Shown: positions 19,133 through 27,175 of the stretch, piece after piece
Layout: every line of letters begins with the position of its first letter
Position numbering within the stretch: position 1 is the first letter of the stretch
Origin: Pseudobdellovibrionaceae bacterium
Lineage (GTDB): Bacteria; Bdellovibrionota; Bdellovibrionia; Bdellovibrionales; Bdellovibrionaceae
Assembly: GCA_013359135.1 (NCBI GenBank)
Contig: JABWCN010000043.1
Coordinates: forward strand, 1 to 39,272
Length of the DNA stretch: 39,272 bases
Reading direction: 5' to 3'
Translations under genes and position numbers: made by a program
The notes under the pieces: generated by a model
Database searches by the model: none
Told to the model about the DNA's origin: nothing
Seen by the model: the letters and a program-made list of their open reading frames with translations, nothing else

Positions 19133-19597
19133 TTATCGAGATTGAGTCTTTTCTCTGACCTGCCTTATGGCTTCGTAAACAACAACAGCAACCGAGGTCG
19201 CCAAATTAAGACTTCTGACCTTGTCCGTCGTTGGAATAAAAAGACAACTGTCTTTATTTTCAGCAATTATTTCTGGATCTAGACCTTTAGTCTCTTTACC
19301 AAAAATAAGATAATCATCAGGTTGGAACTCAAAGTCATAATAACTTTTAGAGGCATGAGCTGTAAAAAAAATTTTCCTATTCTCTTTGCGAATAGAATTA
19401 AAATCATTGTAACTTTGATACTTAGTCCAATTCAAATGTACCCAGTAATCAAGACCTGCACGCTTTAATTGCTTATCATCAATGGCAAATCCCAGGGGCT
19501 CTATTAAATGGAGTGAGCACCCAGTCGCGACACAAGTTCTACCTATATTGCCTGTATTATTAGGAATCTCTGGTTCTACCAAAGTAACATTAAACAT
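19133..19597 (-). CDS. trmL: tRNA (cytidine/uridine-34-2'-O)-methyltransferase TrmL
   Basis: This 154-residue SPOUT methyltransferase is the usual size for TrmL, which 2'-O-methylates the wobble base of tRNA-Leu isoacceptors. Signature blocks are the N-terminal EPEIPNNTGNIGRTC (8-22), the IFGKETKGLDPE motif and the knot region SLNLATSVAVVVYEA that binds S-adenosylmethionine. The ATG lies 2 bp beyond the stop of the upstream gene, so they are probably one operon. Confidence 0.92.
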   Translation of the reverse strand: MFNVTLVEPEIPNNTGNIGRTCVATGCSLHLIEPLGFAIDDKQLKRAGLDYWVHLNWTKYQSYNDFNSIRKENRKIFFTAHASKSYYDFEFQPDDYLIFGKETKGLDPEIIAENKDSCLFIPTTDKVRSLNLATSVAVVVYEAIRQVREKTQSR

Positions 19598-19599
19598 GA

Positions 19600-20193
19600 C
19601 TACAAATACCTAAAAACTTCTTGCCCTAATTTAGTTAATGCAATTCGACGGCCCTTATCTATAACAAGCTCTAAATTCATTAATTCTCTATACAAAGATA
19701 AATCTATAGGAACAATTTCACGTCCAGAAGATAATCCCAATCGTTGTATATAATTTTTTTGTTTTTCAGAAAGTTTTTGAGGAATTGCCGGCATCTCCCT
19801 TAGAGATTTTTGCCAATCTCCATCTTCAATACGCTTGAGTTGAGAACTATGTTTTTTTAAATTAATAAAATAAATAAAGACCTCTTTCATACCATGAGAA
19901 GTTTCAACAACAACAGTTTCACGTAAGTTTAACGATTGTTCTGGATCCTGGGGATTAAACCCCATCAACTCATCCATAACATTAACTATAATTTCAGAGC
20001 TTCTAAAATGGGCCAAAGTACCCTGAATAGCATCTTGACCTTCCTTTGACAGCACTGGAAACCCCAACCTAAGTCTATAAGCTGATCCTGTATAAACTGC
20101 AGACTCAGTAGCTTCTACAAATGGCTGAATTTTTTTAAAAAGAGACATCCCCTCGGCCAACGCACCAATAAGAAAAAACGAATTTGTCGACAT
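19600..20193 (-). CDS. Gamma-glutamylcyclotransferase-fold protein with helical C-terminal extension
   Basis: The 197 residues begin like the GGCT/AIG2 family: FFLIGALAEGMSLFKKI (6-22) replaces the YGTL-G-N motif, then a VYTGSAYRLRLGFPVL stretch and a QGTLAHF strand. In the family a Glu in the D-x-L-E-G sequence is the general base; here the segment is D74-E-L-M77-G78-F79, with Met at that position, so gamma-glutamylcyclotransferase activity is doubtful. Residues 135-197 are a second unit with helix-turn-helix character and a basic end. GGAGGGG lies just before the ATG. It begins the trmL-secA run. The function is unknown. Confidence 0.7.
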   Translation of the reverse strand: MSTNSFFLIGALAEGMSLFKKIQPFVEATESAVYTGSAYRLRLGFPVLSKEGQDAIQGTLAHFRSSEIIVNVMDELMGFNPQDPEQSLNLRETVVVETSHGMKEVFIYFINLKKHSSQLKRIEDGDWQKSLREMPAIPQKLSEKQKNYIQRLGLSSGREIVPIDLSLYRELMNLELVIDKGRRIALTKLGQEVFRYL

Positions 20194-20265
20194 AATTCCC
20201 CTCCAATTAAGACTACAAATTTATAGAGGCCCCTGTGTAACAGAATTGCCACAGATGAGCAACCC

Positions 20266-20294
20266 TTGAACAATTTTGTCTTGCGTTATATGAA
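20266..20294 (+). promoter_or_regulatory. Possible promoter of the H-protein-like gene
   Basis: TTGAAC (20266-20271) and TATGAA (20289-20294) are separated by 17 nt, with the start about 55 nt before the ATG at 20356. Each hexamer matches four or more of six consensus bases. Motif match only. Confidence 0.35.
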
Positions 20295-20355
20295 AAAAAT
20301 CTTAGCCTTAAGGAAAAAATGTTTATTATTAAGTCTGAAATAAAAAGGAAGTTTT

Positions 20356-20748
20356 ATGAGTGATAATATAAGAAATTTTATGGGTTACATGTGGGTTCAA
20401 CAGGAAGATGGGATAGTAACTATCGGTATCAATGAAGACGGCCTTGAAGACTTTGAAGAAATCACTTCCATTGAGCTTCCTGCTGAGAACGAAAAAGTTG
20501 AAGCTGATGTTGTTCTGGGAACAATCGAAACTGACGATGGCCCTTTGGATATATATTCTCCAGTTGATGGCACAGTTATTGAGGTTAATAGTCAAGTACT
20601 TGAAGATCCTTCACTGATTCAAGAAGATCCCTATGAGGAAGGCTGGTTGATACGTATTGAACCTGCAGATGAGGATGAAGACGATGAGGACTATGACGAA
20701 GATGATGACGATGAGGACGACGAAGAAGATGATGATGATGAAGAATAA
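20356..20748 (+). CDS. Glycine-cleavage H-protein-like barrel protein without the lipoyl lysine, acidic tail
   Basis: Residues 8-102 follow the GcvH lipoyl domain: YMWVQQEDGIVTIGI, the ELP-EN-KVEADV strand, IYSPVDGTVIEVNSQVLEDP and DPYEEGWLIRI. In GcvH the lipoylated lysine sits six residues before the Tyr of IYSP (ESVKAAS); here that residue is D61 (ETDDGPLD), so the protein cannot be lipoylated there. From residue 104 the tail is almost only Asp and Glu (about 27 residues). No gcvP or gcvT genes lie nearby. AAGGAAG precedes the ATG. It may be a scaffold or metal-binding relative of GcvH rather than a glycine carrier. Confidence 0.85.
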   Translation: MSDNIRNFMGYMWVQQEDGIVTIGINEDGLEDFEEITSIELPAENEKVEADVVLGTIETDDGPLDIYSPVDGTVIEVNSQVLEDPSLIQEDPYEEGWLIRIEPADEDEDDEDYDEDDDDEDDEEDDDDEE

Positions 20749-20776
20749 CTCACATCTGATATAGAAAAATTTCAAT

Positions 20777-20809
20777 AAGCCTATGATTTATTTCATAGGC
20801 TTTTTTTTT
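20777..20809 (+). terminator. Terminator after the H-protein-like gene
   Basis: A perfect 10-bp stem pairs AAGCCTATGA (20777-20786) with TCATAGGCTT (20793-20802) around a 6-nt loop and is followed by a T run to 20809. Its presence makes an ATG at 20783 implausible as the start of the next gene. Confidence 0.9.
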
Positions 20810-20830
20810 GAACTGTCTAAAAATCAATTA

Positions 20831-21514
20831 ATGACAACAGAAATGAAACTTCCTTTATCTCCTCTTGGAAAATTAGAAATGATTTTAAATGTTCCAAGAA
20901 AAAAACTTCTTGATTTAACCAAAGACTATAAATTTAAAGTTTTAAAAAAAGGAGAAATCTTATTTAAGCACGGAAGTGAAGTCAATGACCTCATCATTAT
21001 TCTGAAGGGAAACCTAAGAATTGTTAAGCTTCTTGATGGAAGAGAAATTAACTTGACTCTGCTCAACTCGGGAGACATCGCCGGGGCTATTTTGCTTAAT
21101 AGCTCTTCACAAAGCTTTTATCCAGGCGATATTCAATCCATCAACAAATCGGAAATCATACTCATCCCTAAAAATGTATATCACACTTGTTGGATTAATG
21201 ATCCAGATATCTATGCTAAGATTCAGAATCATATCCAAAAAAGAATTACTTATCTTCATGAAGATAAAAGTTCACAAATTTATAGCATAGAGAAGAAATT
21301 AGCTATTTTCTTATTAAGACACTTTTCAGAGTCTTTAACTAAAAAAGATTTAGCACCAATTTTTACAAAACGTGAAATAGCCTCTGCCCTTGGAGCAAGA
21401 ACAGAGACTATTATTAGAGCTATGAAAATTTTCGAAAAAAAACAGCTCATAAAAATTGAAAGAAAAGAAATAATTCTATTAGATATCAACAAGCTTAAGT
21501 CTCTCTCTGTTTAA
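20831..21514 (+). CDS. Crp/Fnr-family transcriptional regulator
   Basis: The first in-frame ATG (20783) sits inside a terminator, so the start is placed at 20831, giving 227 residues. An N-terminal cyclic-nucleotide-binding-like beta-roll (about 25-125) leads to a dimer helix and a C-terminal winged helix (TKREIASALGARTETIIRAM recognition region near 175-195). There is no cysteine cluster as in FNR, so any oxygen or NO sensing must use another means, as in DNR/NnrR. It is followed after 26 bp by the convergent nrdD. It may control anaerobic genes here, but its own site is not evident. Confidence 0.85.
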   Translation: MTTEMKLPLSPLGKLEMILNVPRKKLLDLTKDYKFKVLKKGEILFKHGSEVNDLIIILKGNLRIVKLLDGREINLTLLNSGDIAGAILLNSSSQSFYPGDIQSINKSEIILIPKNVYHTCWINDPDIYAKIQNHIQKRITYLHEDKSSQIYSIEKKLAIFLLRHFSESLTKKDLAPIFTKREIASALGARTETIIRAMKIFEKKQLIKIERKEIILLDINKLKSLSV

Positions 21515-21540
21515 AAAAGTTAAACTTATTGACATTTTTT

Positions 21541-23358
21541 TCAAGATAAAACTTTCTCATGGGTAGATTCCACAAGTTTGCGATTCCACAGATGGTAGCT
21601 CCTAAGACCATGTTCTTTTCTTCTTCCGTGACTGAAAGAACTAATTTTTTTCAAATAACCAATAACTCTTGTGGCATAGTCAACATCTTCAGATCCACAC
21701 TGAGAACAAAAGAGCAAAGTTTTTTTATCTATATGATGACACTCATTGCAAATAGTAATTTTGACATTAATACAAAAATAGTTACAGCCTGTTTTGGCTG
21801 CTAGCTCAATAAGTTTTTCATATTGAATTTGTGTTAAAGATTCTTCCAAATTTAAGTGCAAAGCCGAGCCGCCATCAAGATATTTAATAACAGAATGACC
21901 ATGAAGAACAAACTTCTCTAGAGGATTAACAGATTCATCTTCGACCTTGTAAAAATAAGAATTATAACATTCTCTAGGAACAACATAACCATCTTTTAAA
22001 TCCCACTCAGCATTTTTAACTCCAAGATTTTCTGCAGGAACAAATTCAGTATTAAATTTATACCCTGTTTGTTCTGATCGCTCTCGATTCAAATCATAAA
22101 TGACTTTTAATTGCGAGCTTACAAACGATATATACTCCTCATTATCAGAAATATTGTGGCCCAAGTATTCTGCCGCTTCTACCATGCCATTAATTCCTAT
22201 CGTTAAATACTGTTTATCTAGCGAAATAAAACCTGCTTCGTATACTGTCAACATCCTAGCCTCTTTAAACTCTTCTATGAGTTTTCTATAAGCAATCTGA
22301 TAACTCTGAATTTTTTTAATCTCAGCCTTTAAATCACGTTGATCTTGAATTAGGCGATTCATGTTCAAAGTGATCACATTGATGCTTCCTGTTGCTATAC
22401 CACCAGCTCCTAAAGTGTATGAAAAATCTTTTCCTGAAACTTCATTCCTTAAACGACAACAACTGGCCAAACTGTCAGCACTGTCAGAAAGATAAATAAA
22501 AAAAGAATTTCCTTGAGCTAGCTCTTTGGCACAAAAACTTTGATAAGCTTTATCCTTAGGTTTATCAGTTTCAGTCAACATAGCAACTGTAACTACAGGA
22601 AATGTTAAAACAGACTTACTTCTTTCATGATTAAACCATGTCAAAAAAAACTTTTGCAGCTTATCGACAGTTTTCCAATTTGGTTTATCACCATCAGGGA
22701 AAATAAAATTTTCAAAAAGCGATTCAAAATAAAATTTATCATATATTGAAATATTCCAAAAAACGGATTGATACCCTCTAGCTGCGGCTGGCTGATTAAT
22801 TGAGTAAATTACCTGTTGAAGATAGGCACTTATTTCTTTTTCATGGGTATTCAAGTAATTTTCACCAAATTCAAGACGAGCAAAATAGTCAAAATACATC
22901 AAGAACTCAACTGTTGCGACAGCACCTGCAAATTGAGAACTCACGGCAAAAACAAAATTAATAAATATACCACAAAAGGAAGATAAATGCTTAGGTGCCT
23001 TTGATTCTCCACCAATTTTAGTCAAACCATCCAGAAGCAATGGGTACATACTAACAGATACACAATAAGGTTTTATAGATGTTTCATCATGAACGTAGAT
23101 TTCATGGTCTTCTATCTGCCTAACATACTCGTGAGCTAATGATTCAGAAAATGTTTCTTTTATTTTTTGGAAAACTAAGGCTCTATTAATTTGAATATTA
23201 ATATCTTTATTAATTTCAGATTCTAAAGTAGCAATATTTTTAATCGTGACATTAGCATTAGCATCCATTTTTGATCCATCAGCAGCATTTACAGCATGCA
23301 AATAATCTTCAATAAACTCTATTTTTTTATTGATTTGCTGAGCGTTCAGCCGAATCAT
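21541..23358 (-). CDS. nrdD: Anaerobic (class III) ribonucleoside-triphosphate reductase, large subunit
   Basis: This 605-residue glycyl-radical enzyme makes dNTPs without oxygen. The C-terminal zinc site uses C537, C540, C551 and C554, and the radical glycine is G567 in RVIGYL. Active-site thiols are in SCCRL (C300, C301). It opens with NANVTIKN (34-41), without an N-terminal ATP-cone of about 100 residues, so allosteric on/off control by dATP through a cone is unlikely. Length and lack of the cone recall phage T4 NrdD (605 aa) rather than E. coli NrdD (712 aa). Its AAGGAGG ribosome-binding site lies inside nrdG, and the two genes overlap by 32 bp. Confidence 0.95.
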   Translation of the reverse strand: MIRLNAQQINKKIEFIEDYLHAVNAADGSKMDANANVTIKNIATLESEINKDINIQINRALVFQKIKETFSESLAHEYVRQIEDHEIYVHDETSIKPYCVSVSMYPLLLDGLTKIGGESKAPKHLSSFCGIFINFVFAVSSQFAGAVATVEFLMYFDYFARLEFGENYLNTHEKEISAYLQQVIYSINQPAAARGYQSVFWNISIYDKFYFESLFENFIFPDGDKPNWKTVDKLQKFFLTWFNHERSKSVLTFPVVTVAMLTETDKPKDKAYQSFCAKELAQGNSFFIYLSDSADSLASCCRLRNEVSGKDFSYTLGAGGIATGSINVITLNMNRLIQDQRDLKAEIKKIQSYQIAYRKLIEEFKEARMLTVYEAGFISLDKQYLTIGINGMVEAAEYLGHNISDNEEYISFVSSQLKVIYDLNRERSEQTGYKFNTEFVPAENLGVKNAEWDLKDGYVVPRECYNSYFYKVEDESVNPLEKFVLHGHSVIKYLDGGSALHLNLEESLTQIQYEKLIELAAKTGCNYFCINVKITICNECHHIDKKTLLFCSQCGSEDVDYATRVIGYLKKISSFSHGRRKEHGLRSYHLWNRKLVESTHEKVLS

Positions 23359-23818
23359 CGAAACCTCCTTGTAAAAAGTATTTATTTAAACTTTCATTTG
23401 TGTGCACATTAATCAAATTCTGATTTGTCATAGACGAAGATAAACCACCTAGTTGCTGCTGATATGAACCATACTTTAAATAATCTAGATTTTTTAAAAT
23501 TTCGATTGGAACATCTTTTTTATTTAGTCCCGTGTAAAGTGCTGTTTTAAAACCGAGTTCTTTTATTTTTTTTAAGTGTTTTACTAGAGTTTCGTTATAC
23601 CATTCTCCTCCCAGGAAGAGAACACACGAAATGTATATCTGATACTTCTGCAAAAAATTTTCAAGAACTTTGTCTGATAATTCACTTCCTATGGAGCCAT
23701 TCCACTCCCTTACTGAATGACAACCAGGACAACGAAGTGGACATCCTGTAATGAAAAAAGCTAACGAGATCTCTGTGGGCACTTCTTGTAAAACAATTTT
23801 AATATCACTATATCTCAT
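23327..23818 (-). CDS. nrdG: Anaerobic ribonucleotide reductase-activating protein (radical SAM)
   Basis: The 163-residue protein is NrdG-sized. The [4Fe-4S] motif C26-PLR-C30-PG-C33 (C-x3-C-x2-C) binds the cluster that cleaves S-adenosylmethionine to make the glycyl radical on NrdD. FLGGEW (68-73) is the conserved GGEP-like strand of the family. It precedes nrdD and overlaps it by 32 bp, so both come from one transcript and are probably translationally coupled. The order nrdG then nrdD is the reverse of E. coli. An FNR-type palindrome lies about 60 nt upstream. Confidence 0.93.
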   Translation of the reverse strand: MRYSDIKIVLQEVPTEISLAFFITGCPLRCPGCHSVREWNGSIGSELSDKVLENFLQKYQIYISCVLFLGGEWYNETLVKHLKKIKELGFKTALYTGLNKKDVPIEILKNLDYLKYGSYQQQLGGLSSSMTNQNLINVHTNESLNKYFLQGGFDDSAERSANQ

Positions 23819-23880
23819 GCCTCAATTAAGCTCTTACTACTAGATATAGTCAAAACTTGTAAAATATTTTTACAAAAATA

Positions 23881-23892
23881 TGATCTAAATCA
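23881..23892. promoter_or_regulatory. FNR/DNR-type operator between nrdG and the second Crp/Fnr gene
   Basis: The palindrome TGATctaaATCA is perfect in its TGAT-N4-ATCA core and is flanked by A and T (ATGAT-N4-ATCAT). On the plus strand a TATCAT -10 element (23915-23920) would put the transcription start near 23927, so the site is centred at about -41, the classic activating position for Crp/Fnr proteins. On the minus strand it lies about 65 nt before the nrdG ATG. The same flanked form occurs at 28978-28989. Confidence 0.75.
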
Positions 23893-23990
23893 TTTTTTTA
23901 TACTTTCTTTTACTTATCATTTATTATGGTGTGGTCTGTCTTTTTTCACTGTCATTGCCATTTTTATAATTTGTCTTTACACTAAATTAT

Positions 23991-24689
23991 ATGTCGGTAA
24001 ATAAAAATGCACTTTCAAGTGCCTTAATAGAGTTACTTTCTTTTCCTATTTTTAAAGAGTTTTCTTTAGAGAAACTAGAAATTCTTTGCGCAAATTCTGA
24101 AATTTTTATTTGCAAACATAGACAGGTAATTTTTGAATACGGAGAACCTGCTTTTAAGTTTGGAATTGTCCTAGGTGGTGCATTTAAACTTTCTAGACCA
24201 ACAATAACAGGTGAAGATTCAATTATGCATTTCTCATCCCCTGGAGATATTATTGGAGCTTTCATTATGGCTCAACCACAACCCAAATATCCTGTAACAA
24301 CAGCCGCTATGGGACCTTCAAGACTTCTTGCTGTTCCAAAAGAAAACTATATACAAAGCTGGAAAAAAGATTCTGATTTGATTTTTAAAATTCAAAATTT
24401 AATTTCATCTAGAATGAGTCAATTTCAAGCTCAAAAAGCTATGCAAAAATCTCCAATTCCTGCACGTATCGCGGAATTACTTTTACAATTATCAAATCGT
24501 AGTTCTTCACATGAATATAAATTAGATATTCCGCTTACAAGAAAAGAAATCGCAGATTCTTTGGGAGTTACCATAGAATCTGTAATTAGAGTGATGAGTG
24601 AGTGGTCCAAGTCAGGACTAATCGATACCACTGAACAAATGATTACAATTAATAAACCTGAAAAACTAATTGAATTTTTGAAATCTTAG
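23991..24689 (+). CDS. Crp/Fnr-family regulator (DNR/NnrR-like)
   Basis: This is a 232-residue regulator. The sensor beta-roll covers about 20-125 (VIFEYGEPAFKFGIVLGG, SPGDIIGAF), a dimer helix follows near 130-160, and the winged helix is about 165-225, with recognition helix TRKEIADSLGVTIESVIRVM. There is no N-terminal FNR cysteine set; one pair of cysteines (C33 and C41) exists. FNR-like recognition helices carry E-x2-S-x2-R, and here E-S-V-I-R is similar, fitting binding to TGAT-N4-ATCA sites. It lies next to the nirK operon and has such a site at about -41, suggesting auto-activation. It is the best candidate regulator of the region. Confidence 0.87.
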   Translation: MSVNKNALSSALIELLSFPIFKEFSLEKLEILCANSEIFICKHRQVIFEYGEPAFKFGIVLGGAFKLSRPTITGEDSIMHFSSPGDIIGAFIMAQPQPKYPVTTAAMGPSRLLAVPKENYIQSWKKDSDLIFKIQNLISSRMSQFQAQKAMQKSPIPARIAELLLQLSNRSSSHEYKLDIPLTRKEIADSLGVTIESVIRVMSEWSKSGLIDTTEQMITINKPEKLIEFLKS

Positions 24690-24692
24690 CAC

Positions 24693-25829
24693 TTAGTCTT
24701 TCTTCAATAAAATAGAAAAGAATTTATTTAGCCACAATAGGATAGAAAATAAAAAGAATAACTCAGCCGCTAACATGTATACACTAAAGGTATTACTTTC
24801 AGATATAAACCTTAGAATTCCGGCTAGTATAAAAAAAATAATAACTACTAATATTCGTCCAAACTCAAACTCATATTGCAACGACACTCCACCATGGGCT
24901 AACATCACACGTGAAGCAATCATTAAAGTTAATAAAGAAATTCCTCCAATATAAACTAAATGACGGGACGTCAAAGCTAAACTTTCATCATAAAAAAAAC
25001 TGATGATTGTACCAAATATACAAAACAGTAGCGCTACTTTCAAACCAACTCCTAAAGATGACCATTGAGTTGGTTTTTTCAATAACCCCAAATATGTAAT
25101 TGAAAAGAATAAAGTGAACAGTGCTCTTAATAAAATAGCTGTGTGATTATGAAATAAAACTTCTACTAAGTAAGTCAGATTGAAAATAACTCCTAATACA
25201 AAAAATAAAGTACTATGTTTCATTTTTGATTGTTGGTCAGGCATAGTGCTATTGGCGATTCTGGAAAGAACAGGAATTAATCGACTTCCGATTCCAAAAA
25301 TTAAGTTAAGAATAAAACATTCACCTGCAATTTTTAAAAATTCAGAATGTGAAATTAAATTAAATCTAAATAATAAAAAACTAGCTGTTATCATAAAAAA
25401 AGCAAACGGTATAAAAATAAACCCCTCAAAAGGAATTTTTTTATTTACTAAAAATCGCCTTAAAATAAAATAAATTAAAAATAAGTTTTGTACTAAATAC
25501 ACATTTGTAGCTTGCTGCCACTGATTCACTATATCAAGACTCACTTGCAAAATTAAAAGTACAGTTGCAAAAACAACTTCCCCCGCCAGAGCTCTACGAC
25601 TTTGAGTCATTTTGGGAATAGCTGTCATCAGAAATCCAGTAACGAAAGCCCCTAAGAAACCAAAATACATTATCTGAGCATGTGCTTCTCTAGGATAAAA
25701 CCCAAGTAGTCGGCTATTAAACAAAATCCAAATAAAAACCCCCACAAATGCTAGAATAATACCCAAGGGGAAAAAAAATCTGTAGGGTTCATACTGTTCA
25801 ATATTAGCTATCCATTTTTTTTGTATCAT
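24693..25829 (-). CDS. nnrS: NnrS-family multi-helix membrane protein
   Basis: The ATG at 25829 is preferred over a TTG four codons earlier; it leaves a 4-nt gap to the sco stop. The 378 residues form about twelve hydrophobic helices. Near the start, EAHAQIMYFGFLGAFVTGFL resembles the NnrS signature of a histidine followed by a GF-A-GFL helix, and a second block is RVMLAHGG near residue 295. NnrS proteins are heme/copper membrane proteins that help cells withstand NO stress and are common next to denitrification genes. It is the last gene of the nirK operon and converges on the Crp/Fnr gene 3 bp away. Confidence 0.8.
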   Translation of the reverse strand: MIQKKWIANIEQYEPYRFFFPLGIILAFVGVFIWILFNSRLLGFYPREAHAQIMYFGFLGAFVTGFLMTAIPKMTQSRRALAGEVVFATVLLILQVSLDIVNQWQQATNVYLVQNLFLIYFILRRFLVNKKIPFEGFIFIPFAFFMITASFLLFRFNLISHSEFLKIAGECFILNLIFGIGSRLIPVLSRIANSTMPDQQSKMKHSTLFFVLGVIFNLTYLVEVLFHNHTAILLRALFTLFFSITYLGLLKKPTQWSSLGVGLKVALLFCIFGTIISFFYDESLALTSRHLVYIGGISLLTLMIASRVMLAHGGVSLQYEFEFGRILVVIIFFILAGILRFISESNTFSVYMLAAELFFLFSILLWLNKFFSILLKKD

Positions 25830-25833
25830 ACAA

Positions 25834-26394
25834 TTACTCAACTTTGCTTTGACTTACTTTAATTTTCTCACTAAATGATTTTAAATCAGCGTTTAAGTTA
25901 TCAACTTTGTGAATCACAACTCCTTTAGTATCAAGTAGTGTGAGCATATTTGAATGTGAAAAATCATTATTTCCAAGGTCTTTATAAGCTATTCCCAAAA
26001 TAACAGAAAGCTCTCTCGCTATGCTTTCAGCTTTTGTCGACAAAAAACTCCAATGTTTAGGATCTAGTTTTCTCTCTTCCATGTACTGTTTCAGGTGTTC
26101 TGGAGTATCATTTTTAATATCGAATGATGCTAAAACCATATGATAATTTTCAATTTTTTCTTGTTTTAAATAACTTTCAATTTCCTTAATTTTTGAAATA
26201 GTCATTGGACAAGCATGCGCACAGCCCGTATAGACCATGGTTATCACAACAAAATCATTTTTAAAGTGATTTAATTTTATTGTCTTACCACTTTGATCCT
26301 GCCAATCGGATTGGTTTTCATACAAACTGACATCCGTTTTTGCAAGTGTAACCAAAGAAAATATACAAATTATTTGAAGTATTATTTTTTTCAT
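25834..26394 (-). CDS. Sco-family copper chaperone linked to nirK
   Basis: The 186-residue Sco/PrrC-like protein has a signal peptide (1-18), a thioredoxin fold and the copper ligands C58-AHA-C62 and H147 (DFSHSNM). It lacks the C-terminal anchor seen in the larger Sco at 6842-7723. Its ATG overlaps the nirV stop as ATGA, so it is translationally coupled. Its place in the nirK operon suggests delivery of copper to NirK, whereas the other Sco serves the CuA centre of the oxidase; this division of labour is an inference from location. Confidence 0.87.
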   Translation of the reverse strand: MKKIILQIICIFSLVTLAKTDVSLYENQSDWQDQSGKTIKLNHFKNDFVVITMVYTGCAHACPMTISKIKEIESYLKQEKIENYHMVLASFDIKNDTPEHLKQYMEERKLDPKHWSFLSTKAESIARELSVILGIAYKDLGNNDFSHSNMLTLLDTKGVVIHKVDNLNADLKSFSEKIKVSQSKVE

Positions 26395-27173
26395 TTATTA
26401 TCCTCCACACATCTAAAGCCAAGATTCCAAACGGAACTTTTTCCACTAAGACTAGAGCGAAAAGCGAACCTCATAAAAGCTGCATAATTTTCCTTATCAG
26501 CTCCAGATAAAGCTCCTGCTCCACAAAACATATCTTTGTTAAAACTAGAATCTTCACGACTCTCACCTGTGACAAATGAGGTGTTAAAGTCTTCTACCCA
26601 CTCCCATATCAAGCCGTGTAAATCCCAAACTCCATATATGTTTTTATATATACTACCTACGTTTTTAAGAGAGCCCGTCCTAGGCTCACCATACCATTCT
26701 AAAATCCTCTTAAGAAATTTCTCATCTTTATTTGCATCTCTCTTCAACTCTGAGGCCGCTGCTACATACTCCCACTCAGAAACCTTTGGTAGTCTCATTC
26801 CAAAACTCTGACAAAAAGCTCTCGCTGCAAACCAAGAAACTGAGGTTACAGGAGCTTCAGAGCTTTTATCTTTATCAGACATCATTTCCAAATAAGATTC
26901 ATCAGCATAAAGACTTGAAACATTTTTTTTATCCCACTGCGAATTTTTTTTTATAAATGACTGATATTCAGAAATGGTAACTGGATACCTCATCATTTTA
27001 AAAGAATTGACAACAACCTCTTTAACCGATTTTTTATTTTTTTCTTTGGCATTAACAGGTGACTGCCAAAAAGCTGCTATACTACCTGATGGTATCTGGA
27101 TCATTTCCGAAGCTACACATGTAAAAAATTGAAATGAAATTAAAATCACAAGATAAACAGCAGCTTGGTTCAC
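26391..27173 (-). CDS. nirV: NirV, formylglycine-generating-enzyme-fold protein
   Basis: A GTG start 2 nt after the nirK stop gives 260 residues with a signal peptide (1-22). The FGE/SUMF1 fold is recognisable from MIQIPSG (24-30), RYPVTISEYQSFIK, APVTSVSWFAARAFCQSFGMRLPKVSEWEYVAA, GVWDLHGLIWEWVED and the GFRCVED end. A NirV protein of this fold follows nirK in several denitrifiers, where its chemistry is still unclear. Whether the copper-binding cysteine pair of true FGE is present cannot be settled by eye; only C-containing spots at AFCQSF, MFCGAG and FRCVE are seen. The downstream sco overlaps its stop. Confidence 0.85.
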   Translation of the reverse strand: MNQAAVYLVILISFQFFTCVASEMIQIPSGSIAAFWQSPVNAKEKNKKSVKEVVVNSFKMMRYPVTISEYQSFIKKNSQWDKKNVSSLYADESYLEMMSDKDKSSEAPVTSVSWFAARAFCQSFGMRLPKVSEWEYVAAASELKRDANKDEKFLKRILEWYGEPRTGSLKNVGSIYKNIYGVWDLHGLIWEWVEDFNTSFVTGESREDSSFNKDMFCGAGALSGADKENYAAFMRFAFRSSLSGKSSVWNLGFRCVEDNK

Positions 27174-27175
27174 GA

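Noticed and set aside
20783-20796. ATGATttatTTCAT as a third FNR-type site in front of the Crp/Fnr gene.
   Set aside because: One half is imperfect and the symmetry is explained by the terminator stem.
20783-20830. ATG at 20783 as the start of the first Crp/Fnr gene.
   Set aside because: It lies inside the loop-stem of a strong terminator (20777-20809) and would add 16 residues of odd composition.
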